Below, in pieces: positions 5,100 to 10,774 of a stretch of 10,774 nucleotides of DNA (the first letter of the stretch is position 1; each line of letters starts with the position of its first letter). The notes beneath the pieces are model-generated. The model searched no databases. It saw only the letters and a list, made by a program, of their open reading frames with translations, and had not been told where the DNA came from. The stretch spans positions 1 through 10,774 of the forward strand of contig CAZLXB010000042.1 in assembly GCA_964563545.1 (NCBI GenBank), in the 5' to 3' direction. The translations under genes and the position numbers were made by a program. The stretch comes from Casp-actino8 sp964563545. Its GTDB lineage: Bacteria; Actinomycetota; Acidimicrobiia; Acidimicrobiales; Ilumatobacteraceae.

Positions 5100-6641
5100 A
5101 TGTCGGCCCGTCGCACCGTCCTCGTGGTGGATTTCGGTGCGCAATACGCCCAACTCATCGCCCGTCGGGTGCGCGAGCACAACGTCTACTCCGAGATCGT
5201 CCCGCACACGATCAGCGCGGCCGAAGTGGCCGAGCGGCAACCCTCGGCGATCATCCTCTCGGGCGGCCCGAAGAGCGTTCATGTCGACGGCGCCCCCCGA
5301 CTCGATCCTGCGGTCTACGACGCCGGCGTGCCGATTTTGGGCATCTGTTATGGCGCGCAACTGATCGCCCACCAATTGGGAGGTGAGGTCGGCCGAGGTT
5401 CACGGGGCGAATACGGACGCACCCGCCTGACCCTCAGTTCTGATTCCCGACTCATGAAGGGGACGCCGACCGAACAAGACGTCTGGATGAGCCACTTCGA
5501 TGCCATCTCGAAGGTGCCGACCGGATTCACCGCCACGGCATCCACACCCGACGCGCCCGTTGCGGTGCTCGAGAACGATGCTCGAAAGATCTGGGGTGTG
5601 CAGTTCCACCCCGAAGTGGTGCACTCGCCCTTCGGTGCCGATGTGTTGAAGAAGTTCTTGCACGAGCTCGCCGGCTGTGAGGCCACGTGGACGATGGGTT
5701 CGATCATCGACGAGCAGGTCGACGCCGTGCGTGCGATGGTGGGCGACAAGCGCGTGATCTGTGGTCTGTCGGGCGGAGTCGATTCGAGTGTGGCCGCGGC
5801 GCTCGTGCATCGCGCCATCGGTGCGCAACTCACCTGCGTGTACGTCGACACCGGTCTCATGCGCAAAGGCGAGAGCGATCAAGTGGTGGAGACCTTCCGT
5901 CGCAACATGGGCATCGAACTCATCCATGTGGATGCGGGCTCGCAGTTCTTCGAGCGTCTCGCCGGAGTCACCGAACCCGAAGCCAAGCGCAAGATCATCG
6001 GCGAGTTGTTCGTGCGGATCTTCGAGCAGCACACCGGCGGCGTCACCGACGCCGAGTTCCTCGTGCAGGGCACGCTCTATCCGGATGTGATCGAGAGCGG
6101 TGGTGCCGATGGCACGGCGGCCGTGATCAAGAGTCATCACAACGTCGGTGGCTTGCCCGAAGACATGACTTTGAAGTTGGTGGAACCACTGCGCTCGCTC
6201 TTCAAGGACGAAGTACGTCGATTGGGGCACGAACTCGGTTTGCCCGACGAAATCGTGTGGCGCCAACCGTTCCCCGGGCCCGGTCTCGGTGTGCGGATCA
6301 TCGGTGAGGTCACACCCGAGAAGGTCGCGATTCTGCAAGAAGCCGACGCCATCGTGCGCGCCGAGATCCGCGACGCCGGACTCGAGCGTGAGATCTGGCA
6401 GGCGTTCGCGGTGTTGCCCGACATCCGTTCGGTGGGTGTGATGGGCGACGAGCGCACGTATGCGCACCCGATCATCATTCGTGCGGTCACGAGTGACGAT
6501 GCGATGACCGCCGATTGGGCGCGCTTGCCCTACGACCTTCTCGAGCGCATGGCGAGTCGCATCATCAACGAAGTCGCCGGTGTGAATCGTGTGGCCTACG
6601 ACATCACGTCGAAGCCACCCGGCACCATCGAATGGGAATGA
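5100..6641 (+). CDS. guaA: GMP synthase (glutamine-hydrolysing)
   Basis: This 513-residue cytosolic enzyme makes GMP from XMP, ATP and glutamine, the last step of guanine nucleotide synthesis. The N-terminal class I glutamine amidotransferase domain (about 1-190) has the catalytic triad Cys83 (GICYGAQ), His170 and Glu172 (QFHPEV). The ATP-pyrophosphatase domain begins near 200 and has the P-loop GLSGGVDSS at 222-230. The C-terminal dimerisation domain contains RQPFPGPGLGVRI and ends in the family's usual KPPGTIEWE. Length and ends match the family (about 510-525). The reading frame stays open upstream to 4698, but the segment VLVVDFGAQYAQLI marks the real N-terminus, and the TACGAT box 6 nt before the ATG supports this start. 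The gene is divergent from a small membrane protein gene and is followed by a peptidase gene after 94 nt. Confidence 0.98.
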   Translation: MSARRTVLVVDFGAQYAQLIARRVREHNVYSEIVPHTISAAEVAERQPSAIILSGGPKSVHVDGAPRLDPAVYDAGVPILGICYGAQLIAHQLGGEVGRGSRGEYGRTRLTLSSDSRLMKGTPTEQDVWMSHFDAISKVPTGFTATASTPDAPVAVLENDARKIWGVQFHPEVVHSPFGADVLKKFLHELAGCEATWTMGSIIDEQVDAVRAMVGDKRVICGLSGGVDSSVAAALVHRAIGAQLTCVYVDTGLMRKGESDQVVETFRRNMGIELIHVDAGSQFFERLAGVTEPEAKRKIIGELFVRIFEQHTGGVTDAEFLVQGTLYPDVIESGGADGTAAVIKSHHNVGGLPEDMTLKLVEPLRSLFKDEVRRLGHELGLPDEIVWRQPFPGPGLGVRIIGEVTPEKVAILQEADAIVRAEIRDAGLEREIWQAFAVLPDIRSVGVMGDERTYAHPIIIRAVTSDDAMTADWARLPYDLLERMASRIINEVAGVNRVAYDITSKPPGTIEWE

Positions 6642-6648
6642 TTGCGGC

Positions 6649-6698
6649 ACATCGGCCGTGGTCAGACGGGCGAGTTCGTGCACATGTGAGCCCGATGT
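6649..6698 (+). terminator. Weak inverted repeat after guaA
   Basis: ACATCGG (6649-6655) and CCGATGT (6692-6698) are perfect reverse complements separated by 36 bases. They lie just after the guaA stop codon. The stem is short, the loop is long, and no T run follows, so this is only a possible terminator. Confidence 0.2.
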
Positions 6699-6719
6699 CC
6701 GCCTTCGGTCACCCCTGAC

Positions 6720-6725
6720 TAGCCT
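6720..6725 (+). promoter_or_regulatory. Candidate -10 box of the NlpC/P60 gene
   Basis: The sequence ACTAGCCT, with TAGCCT ending 10 nt before the ATG at 6736, fits the same box seen at other genes here. A start 6-7 nt downstream of the box would leave an untranslated leader of only about 3-4 nt. Confidence 0.5.
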
Positions 6726-6735
6726 TCACGGGGTC

Positions 6736-7851
6736 ATGTTGGGACCCCGAGCCGTTCTCACGTCGCCGGTCCGCCGATCGATCTCGATCGGGTTGGTTCT
6801 CGTCGTCTCGCTCATCGTCGGTGTGTTCACCGTCGGGCGTGTCGCACTGGCCGACAACGTCGACGACGCTCGCCGCAAGGTCGAAAAGATGGCCGATCAA
6901 CTCGAGGCCGCCGAAGAAGAAGTCGACCGATTGTCCGAAGAACTCCGGGCTGCCGAAGACGACAAGGTGCGGCTCGACGGCGAAATTGCCGCCACCGAAC
7001 TCGAGATCGCCAACAAAGAGACCGAACTCGGTGGCATTCGCACCGATATGGCCGAACTCGCCGTGACCGCCTTCGTGAGCGGCGGTCGTGGTGGGAGCCT
7101 CACCGGACTTCTCGCTCCCGGTGGTGGGCCCAACGATGCCGTGCAGCGTCAGTTCCTCACCGACATCGCGCTCAACACCGGCCTCTCCGACACCGACGAG
7201 CTCGACTCGCTCATCGCCGACCTCGACGACTTGAAGAGCAAGCTCGAACGCGATCGCAAGCGCAATGAGGAACTCACCAATCAGATCTCGAAGTCCCAGA
7301 CCGAGGCCCAGGACAAGATCGCGAAGTACACCGCGCTGAAGAAGAAGGCCGAACGCGAACTCGGTCAGGCGCTGCGCGACGAACAACAACGTCGGGCCGC
7401 GCAGGCAGCGGCCAATGCCGCGTCGCAGGCCGACAACATGCGCAACAACCGCCCGACCGGCGGCAATAGTTTCGATCCGTCGAGCATCCCGTCCACCACG
7501 TCGCGCGCCGGCATCGCGGTGGCGGCGGCCAAGAGTCAGATCGGTGTGCGGTATCGCTACGCGACCGCCGAAGAGGGCGTGGCCTTCGACTGCTCGGGCC
7601 TCACGATGTGGGCGTGGCAGCAGGCCGGTGTGTCGTTGCCGCATCAGTCGCGCCGACAGTTCTCGTCGTCGCCGCGCATCCCCAAGGAATACGCCGAGCC
7701 CGGCGATCTGATCTTCTTCTACAACCCGATCACGCACGTGGGCCTCTACGTCGGTGGCGGCATGATGGTCGACGCTCCTGGCGTTGGTCGCACGGTGCGC
7801 CTCACCGCGGTCAACTGGTCGAAGGTCGTCGGCGTGACCCGCCCCGGCTGA
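6736..7851 (+). CDS. Secreted coiled-coil NlpC/P60 peptidoglycan endopeptidase
   Basis: This 371-residue protein resembles the RipA group of cell-wall hydrolases, which cut peptide stems of peptidoglycan, often at division. A signal peptide or membrane anchor spans about 14-39 (hydrophobic LVLVVSLIVGVF, then ALA-D). Residues 41-110 and 155-235 are rich in Glu, Lys, Leu and Ala in heptad-like patterns and predict two long coiled coils, split by a Gly-rich stretch near 115-133. The linker near 236-255 is polar. The NlpC/P60 domain covers about 257-371, with catalytic Cys286 in FDCSGL and His334 in ITHVGLYVGGG. The third catalytic residue is not clear. In family members the coiled coil can hold the peptidase inactive until partners bind; that is an inference here. 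The ATG at 6736 places the positively charged n-region correctly, and a TAGCCT box lies just upstream. Confidence 0.93.
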   Translation: MLGPRAVLTSPVRRSISIGLVLVVSLIVGVFTVGRVALADNVDDARRKVEKMADQLEAAEEEVDRLSEELRAAEDDKVRLDGEIAATELEIANKETELGGIRTDMAELAVTAFVSGGRGGSLTGLLAPGGGPNDAVQRQFLTDIALNTGLSDTDELDSLIADLDDLKSKLERDRKRNEELTNQISKSQTEAQDKIAKYTALKKKAERELGQALRDEQQRRAAQAAANAASQADNMRNNRPTGGNSFDPSSIPSTTSRAGIAVAAAKSQIGVRYRYATAEEGVAFDCSGLTMWAWQQAGVSLPHQSRRQFSSSPRIPKEYAEPGDLIFFYNPITHVGLYVGGGMMVDAPGVGRTVRLTAVNWSKVVGVTRPG

Positions 7852-7887
7852 TACGTCTCGGCTGAATCGTTCCGGTGGCCTGCGCAC

Positions 7888-7893
7888 TACCGT
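7888..7893 (+). promoter_or_regulatory. Candidate -10 box of the phosphotransferase operon
   Basis: The sequence ACTACCGT fits the window's recurring box. A start 7 nt downstream falls on the first G of GGAGGG (7901-7906), so the mRNA would begin with its own Shine-Dalgarno sequence before the GTG at 7910. Confidence 0.45.
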
Positions 7894-7908
7894 TTCCCTC
7901 GGAGGGAA
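7894..7908 (+). repeat. Inverted repeat overlapping a ribosome binding site
   Basis: TTCCCT (7894-7899) and AGGGAA (7903-7908) form a perfect 6-bp inverted repeat with the 3-base loop CGG. The right arm contains most of the GGAGGG Shine-Dalgarno sequence of the next gene. A transcript starting upstream would hide the site in a hairpin, but one starting near 7901 would not. Confidence 0.5.
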
Positions 7909-7909
7909 C

Positions 7910-8347
7910 GTGAGTATTCAGGGGATCGATCTCGAGAAGGTCACGGCGTGGCTTGGTGCCAACATCGACGGCCTCACGACGCCGGTCGAGTTCACGCTGA
8001 TCGCCGGCGGTCGCTCGAACCTCACGTATCTCGTCACCGATGCCGCGGGCCAGAAGTACGTGTTGCGTCGCCCGCCCCTCGGCCACGTGCTGGCCACGGC
8101 GCACGACATGGCGCGCGAACACCGCATCATCGCCGCCGTCGGCCGTACCGGCGTGCCGGTGCCNNNNNNNNNNNNNNNNNNNNNNNNNNNNNNNNNNNNN
8201 NNNNNNNNNNNNNNNNNNNNNNNNNNNNNNNNNNNNNNNNNNNNNNNNNNNNNNNNNNNNNNNGACGGCATCGATCTATCCACCATGAAATTGGGCCCCG
8301 AAGGTTTGGCCGAACGGGCTCTCGAAGCAGTCAGGAGACTGGTATGA
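7910..8347 (+). CDS. APH-fold phosphotransferase, ACAD10/11 kinase-domain-like (interrupted by assembly gap)
   Basis: The first 84 residues are the start of a kinase-like phosphotransferase. LIAGGRSNLTYLV at about 30-42 is the glycine-rich ATP loop. YVLRRPPLG near 50-58 is the strand carrying the nucleotide-contacting basic residue, and TAHDMAREHRII near 64-75 is helix C with its Glu. This signature is typical of the bacterial relatives of the ACAD10/ACAD11 kinase domain, which in animals phosphorylates 4-hydroxyacyl-CoAs for fatty-acid breakdown; the bacterial substrate is unproven. After the gap 27 residues remain (ending EAVRRLV), in frame and helical, as expected for this family's C-terminus. 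Members are about 340 residues, so several hundred bases are probably missing rather than 100. The GTG at 7910 follows GGAGGG by 3 nt. The stop codon overlaps the next start as ATGA. Confidence 0.8.
   Translation: MSIQGIDLEKVTAWLGANIDGLTTPVEFTLIAGGRSNLTYLVTDAAGQKYVLRRPPLGHVLATAHDMAREHRIIAAVGRTGVPVXXXXXXXXXXXXXXXXXXXXXXXXXXXXXXXXXXDGIDLSTMKLGPEGLAERALEAVRRLV
8164..8263. other. Assembly gap of exactly 100 N
   Basis: The gap removes the middle of the phosphotransferase gene. From the usual family length I infer that about 600-700 nt are missing, including the catalytic HGD-type loop and the metal-binding Asp. It could also hide a join between two different genes. Confidence 0.97.
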
Positions 8348-9087
8348 CCAACGATGTTCTCGCCGGATGGCAGAAGGGGTCGTTCACTTCGGCCGGTATG
8401 ACGCGCGATACGTATCGGCGTGGCTCGGGGCCGGGCATCGTGCTCGTGCACGAGATCCCGGGCATCACTCCGGCCGTGACGCGCTTCGCCAACGATCTCG
8501 TGGACGCCGGTTTCACCGTGGTGATGCCGAGCCTCGTGGGCACGCCGGGCAAGGCGCCGAGTGGCGGGTATCTCGCGTCGTCGATGAGCAAGGTGTGTAT
8601 CTCGCGCGAGTTCACCACCATGGCCCTCAACAAGACCTCGCCGATCATCGCCTGGCTGCGCGCTCTCGGCCGCGATCTGCACACCGAAATCGGGGGCAAG
8701 GGGATCGGCGCGCTCGGCATGTGCTTCAGCGGCGGTTTCGCCCTCGGCATGATGATCGACGATCACTTGGCTGCTCCGGTGCTGAGCCAGCCGTCGTTGC
8801 CGTTCACGGTGGGCAAGAAGCGCGCCGCCGATCTCAACTTGTCGCCCGACGATGCGCGCGCAGTGCAGCGCCGCGCCGCCGAGGGCTGCCAGGTGCTCGG
8901 CCTGCGTTTCACCGAAGACAAGTTGGTGGGCGATCGCTTCGAGTCGTTGCGCAAGTTGATCGGCGATGCGTTCATCGGCATCGAACTCCCGTCGCAGAAG
9001 AAGTCGGATCACTCGGTGCTCACCGAACAACGCGATGAGCCGAGTGTTCAGCGCGTGATTTCGTTCTTCAAGGAAAAGCTCGTCTGA
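8344..9087 (+). CDS. Dienelactone hydrolase family protein
   Basis: This 247-residue cytosolic alpha/beta hydrolase matches the dienelactone hydrolase family, which opens lactone rings in the breakdown of aromatic and related compounds and includes many members with unknown substrates. VHEIPGI at 35-41 carries the Glu that primes the nucleophile in the family. GMCFSGG at 125-131 holds the nucleophile Cys127. The likely acid is Asp192 (TEDKLV) and the base His223 (SDHSVL). LASSM and VCISREF around 78-90 replace the usual loop, and the segment is not typical of chlorocatechol enzymes, so I would not name a substrate. The start is fixed by the ATGA overlap with the phosphotransferase stop codon and an AGGAG 7 nt upstream, indicating translational coupling and a shared pathway. 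The stop codon directly abuts the stop codon of the convergent yaaA gene. Confidence 0.92.
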   Translation: MTNDVLAGWQKGSFTSAGMTRDTYRRGSGPGIVLVHEIPGITPAVTRFANDLVDAGFTVVMPSLVGTPGKAPSGGYLASSMSKVCISREFTTMALNKTSPIIAWLRALGRDLHTEIGGKGIGALGMCFSGGFALGMMIDDHLAAPVLSQPSLPFTVGKKRAADLNLSPDDARAVQRRAAEGCQVLGLRFTEDKLVGDRFESLRKLIGDAFIGIELPSQKKSDHSVLTEQRDEPSVQRVISFFKEKLV

Positions 9088-9819
9088 TCAACTGAGGGAG
9101 AGGCGGAAGCGGGGGTGCTTCCAGGCTTTGAGCGCGACGATGGGGTCGCCCTTCGATTCGAGCAGATGTCGAGCGAGCAATCCCTTGGCGGCTTTGGCGT
9201 CGTGGCCGGCCACCTTGCCCGACTTCTCCACGAAGGCCACGGTCACGAGGTCGGTGTAGGCGTCGGGCGACGGCGTCCATGCGCTGCGGTGCTCACCGGG
9301 CAGGAGATCGATCACGACTCGCTTGCGCGCCCACTCGTCGAAGGCGGCGGTGAGTGGTTCGCGCCACCAAGTGGACACCTTGCCCATCGGCTTCAACGAC
9401 GCGCCCATCTTCAACCGGTAGTCCGGAACCGGATCGGCCAAGCCGACGAGTCCGAGCAGACCCGAGAACACCACCACCGAATCGATGGCGCGCGTCATCG
9501 TGGCCTTGTTCATGCTGGACGGTGCGAGGTGCTCCCACACCACGCCGGTGTAGCGCTCGTGGGCCGGGAGAGTGGGCGCCCCCACCAGTGCGCGATTGGC
9601 CGCCTGGGCTCGGGCGAGATGCGCGCCCTGCACGCCGAGCAACTTCGCGTCTCCACCTTTGGCGGCGGCGAGCGCGGCCAACAATTCTCGGCGGGGTGCG
9701 GTGAGGGCCGGGCCGAAGGTCCCGGCCGCCGCCTTCCACTTGGGGGCCCGACCACCCTCGGCCTTGCCCTCCGACGGCGGCAACAAAAGGGCGAGTCGAA
9801 CCTTGCCGTGCGAAGTCAC
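9088..9819 (-). CDS. yaaA: YaaA/DUF328 family peroxide stress protein
   Basis: This 243-residue minus-strand protein has the DUF328 signatures: LLLPPSEGK at 11-19, ERYTGVVWEHL at 88-98, FSGLLGLVGLADPVPDYRLKMG at about 118-139, VVIDLLPGEH near 168-177, and a C-terminal GHDAKAAKG near 205-213, where many relatives have SHFNKxxKG. E. coli YaaA limits intracellular iron and protects DNA and proteins during hydrogen peroxide stress, and has been reported to bind DNA. Whether actinobacterial relatives do the same is not known. The GTG at 9819 is the only good start before the conserved LLLPPSEGK segment. A GAGAAT box lies 7 nt upstream and there is no Shine-Dalgarno sequence, suggesting leaderless expression. 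It is divergent from the ferredoxin gene, with 31 bp between the starts, and convergent with the dienelactone hydrolase gene. Confidence 0.9.
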   Translation of the reverse strand: MTSHGKVRLALLLPPSEGKAEGGRAPKWKAAAGTFGPALTAPRRELLAALAAAKGGDAKLLGVQGAHLARAQAANRALVGAPTLPAHERYTGVVWEHLAPSSMNKATMTRAIDSVVVFSGLLGLVGLADPVPDYRLKMGASLKPMGKVSTWWREPLTAAFDEWARKRVVIDLLPGEHRSAWTPSPDAYTDLVTVAFVEKSGKVAGHDAKAAKGLLARHLLESKGDPIVALKAWKHPRFRLSLS

Positions 9820-9826
9820 GTCGGAG

Positions 9827-9832
9827 ATTCTC
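9827..9832 (-). promoter_or_regulatory. Candidate leaderless -10 box of yaaA
   Basis: GAGAAT on the minus strand ends 7 nt before the GTG at 9819. It keeps the A and final T of TANNNT but lacks the first T, so support is modest. It interleaves closely with the ferredoxin promoter on the other strand. Confidence 0.35.
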
Positions 9833-9838
9833 TCCCAC

Positions 9839-9844
9839 TACCCT
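9839..9844 (+). promoter_or_regulatory. Candidate leaderless -10 box of the ferredoxin-P450 operon
   Basis: The sequence ACTACCCT, with TACCCT ending 6 nt before the ATG at 9851, matches the box of guaA in sequence and spacing. No Shine-Dalgarno sequence separates it from the start codon. Confidence 0.6.
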
Positions 9845-9850
9845 CGCACC

Positions 9851-10045
9851 ATGCGCATTCAAGTGGATTCCGAGAAGTGCCAGGGTCACAACCGTTGCTA
9901 CGCGCTGGCCCCCGAACTCTTCGACGTCGACGACTACGGCAATGCCATGGTCATCGGCGACGGTTCGGTGCCGCCGGAGTTGGAAGAGCGCGCGCGACTC
10001 GCGGCGGCCAACTGCCCGGAGTTCGCCATCACCATCTCGGAGTGA
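9851..10045 (+). CDS. CYP-type [3Fe-4S]/[4Fe-4S] ferredoxin with CxxHxxC motif
   Basis: This 64-residue ferredoxin belongs to the small single-cluster type that passes electrons to cytochromes P450 in Actinobacteria. Its ligands are Cys10, Cys16 and Cys55 (NCPEFAI, a CP motif). The second position of the classic motif is His13, giving CxxHxxC(n)CP. Three cysteines normally mean a [3Fe-4S] cluster, but His in the variable position is known from mycobacterial P450-linked ferredoxins and can be a ligand or tune potential. The body (CYALAPELFDVDDYG) and length are typical. A P450 gene starts 7 nt after the stop codon, so this is most likely that enzyme's redox partner. No ferredoxin reductase gene is seen in the window. 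The start has a TACCCT box 6 nt upstream. Confidence 0.95.
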   Translation: MRIQVDSEKCQGHNRCYALAPELFDVDDYGNAMVIGDGSVPPELEERARLAAANCPEFAITISE

Positions 10046-10052
10046 GTCGCTC

Positions 10053-10774
10053 GTGACCGCGTATCAGACCCCCGATTCGATCTACGGACCCGTCACCGAC
10101 TGGGCCACCGACTTCGATCACGCCGACCCGCAGTACAACCGCCATGCGCATGCCATCTGGGCCGAACTGCGCGACAAGTGCCCGGTCGCCCACTCCGATC
10201 GCTACGGCGGCACGTGGTTGCCGGTCACGCACGAATACGTACGCGAGATCGCCTACGACACCGAAAACTTCACGAGCCGCGCCGTGGTGGTGAGCACCGT
10301 GGTGCCCGAAGATCCGGCCCCCATCGGTGGCGCCCCGCCGATCACGAGCGACCCGCCGTTCCACCACGAAGCTCGTCGTCTGGTGCTCCCGCCGTTCTCG
10401 CCCAAGAAGATCGCCGAGTGGGAACCCGAGATCCGCAAACTCTGCAACGAACTCCTCGACAAGATGGAGGCGCAGGCCAAGGGTGGTCTCACCGTGGACG
10501 CCGCGATCCAGTACGCGCAGCACATTCCGGTGAACGTGATCGCTCGCATGCTCGGCTTCCCGCTCGAGGACGACGATCTCTTCCGTGAGTTCGTGCACGA
10601 CATCCTCGAGAACATCAACGGCGATCCGGAAGATCGCATGCGCGCCTTCGAGCGCATCGATGCGTATCTGCTGGCCCAGATCGACGATCACGTCGAAAAT
10701 CCACGCGACGACCTCACGGGCTATCTGCTCGAGGTCGACCTCTTCGGGGAGAAGTTGCCCAAGGAGATGGTGGG
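10053..10774 (+). CDS. Cytochrome P450, partial
   Basis: From the GTG at 10053 the plus strand reads 240 residues without a stop and runs off the window. The N-terminal half of a bacterial class I P450 is recognisable. The B-C region leads into SDPPFHHEARRLVLPPFSP at about 99-117, the C-helix motif whose His and Arg contact the haem propionates. VDAAIQYAQHIPVNVIARML near 148-167 fits helices D and E. NPRDDLTGYLLEVD near 216-229 is the stretch before helix I. The oxygen-binding (A/G)GxxT, the ExxR and the haem cysteine loop lie beyond the edge, so the subfamily and substrate cannot be given. There is no membrane anchor, so it is soluble. The stop codon of the ferredoxin gene is 7 nt upstream. 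Coupled translation and electron transfer from that ferredoxin are likely. Confidence 0.95.
   Translation, partial: MTAYQTPDSIYGPVTDWATDFDHADPQYNRHAHAIWAELRDKCPVAHSDRYGGTWLPVTHEYVREIAYDTENFTSRAVVVSTVVPEDPAPIGGAPPITSDPPFHHEARRLVLPPFSPKKIAEWEPEIRKLCNELLDKMEAQAKGGLTVDAAIQYAQHIPVNVIARMLGFPLEDDDLFREFVHDILENINGDPEDRMRAFERIDAYLLAQIDDHVENPRDDLTGYLLEVDLFGEKLPKEMV

Noticed and set aside
5400..6683. Minus-strand open frame of 427 codons
   Set aside because: It is the antisense shadow of guaA, with His-rich and Arg-rich low-complexity content and no recognisable motifs.
7851..7875. Short direct repeat CGGCTGA after the NlpC/P60 stop codon
   Set aside because: Two 7-base copies are within chance for such sequence, and no structure or further copies support a function.
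6709..7887. Minus-strand open frame of 392 codons
   Set aside because: It is antisense to the NlpC/P60 gene, whose signal peptide, coiled coils and catalytic motifs are clear. The shadow has biased composition only.
7948..8343. Fusion of an upstream frame to the dienelactone hydrolase
   Set aside because: The upstream part is an out-of-frame reading of the phosphotransferase joined through N. The ATG at 8344 with AGGAG and the ATGA overlap is the real start.
7918..9030. Minus-strand open frame of 370 codons spanning the gap
   Set aside because: It runs antisense through two genes and across placeholder N, so the apparent continuity means nothing.
1..10774. CRISPR arrays, insertion sequences, prophage, tRNA, rRNA or a defence island
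   Set aside because: I found no repeated spacer pattern, no transposase or integrase motifs and no tRNA-like cloverleaf; the genes are metabolic and cell-wall related.

Overview
The window is GC-rich actinobacterial chromosome. The FMN riboswitch placement, the CYP-type ferredoxin and P450 pair, the ACAD10/11-like phosphotransferase, and TANNNT boxes sitting 6-7 nt before start codons all suggest a member of the Acidimicrobiia, possibly Ilumatobacteraceae-like. That placement is an inference from gene style; no marker gene allows a firm assignment. The three runs of exactly 100 N (2099-2198, 4021-4120, 8164-8263) look like scaffold-gap placeholders in a draft or metagenome assembly.

Layout from left to right. 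(1) Minus strand: an FMN riboswitch (1383-1517) leads into ribD and then ribB (runs off the left edge), with an ATGA overlap between the two. This is a riboflavin operon under FMN feedback control. (2) Minus strand: a PLP-dependent aromatic amino acid decarboxylase with a gap in its middle. Its stop codon overlaps a candidate promoter for the rib operon. (3) Plus strand, divergent from the decarboxylase: an epoxide-hydrolase-like alpha/beta hydrolase ending at a strong hairpin. (4) Minus strand: two unrecognised proteins on either side of the second gap, then a small two-helix membrane protein. (5) Plus strand: guaA (GMP synthase), then a secreted coiled-coil NlpC/P60 peptidase. (6) Plus strand: a gapped phosphotransferase translationally coupled to a dienelactone-hydrolase-family protein. 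(7) Minus strand: a YaaA/DUF328 protein whose stop codon abuts the hydrolase's stop. (8) Plus strand, divergent from yaaA: a small CxxHxxC ferredoxin followed 7 nt later by a cytochrome P450 (runs off the right edge), plausibly an electron donor and its partner.

The window is mostly housekeeping and catabolic genes. I see no CRISPR array, insertion sequence, phage genes, tRNA or rRNA, and no convincing new defence or mobile system. The most distinctive signal is a repeated start-site grammar: a box close to ACTA(C/G)(C/G)NT lies 6-7 nt before several start codons that lack Shine-Dalgarno sequences, while genes internal to operons do carry them. This fits widespread leaderless transcription. 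Other points of interest are a hairpin abutting the ribD start codon downstream of the FMN aptamer, a RibD with a shortened reductase domain, and the unassigned proteins at 3785-5021.
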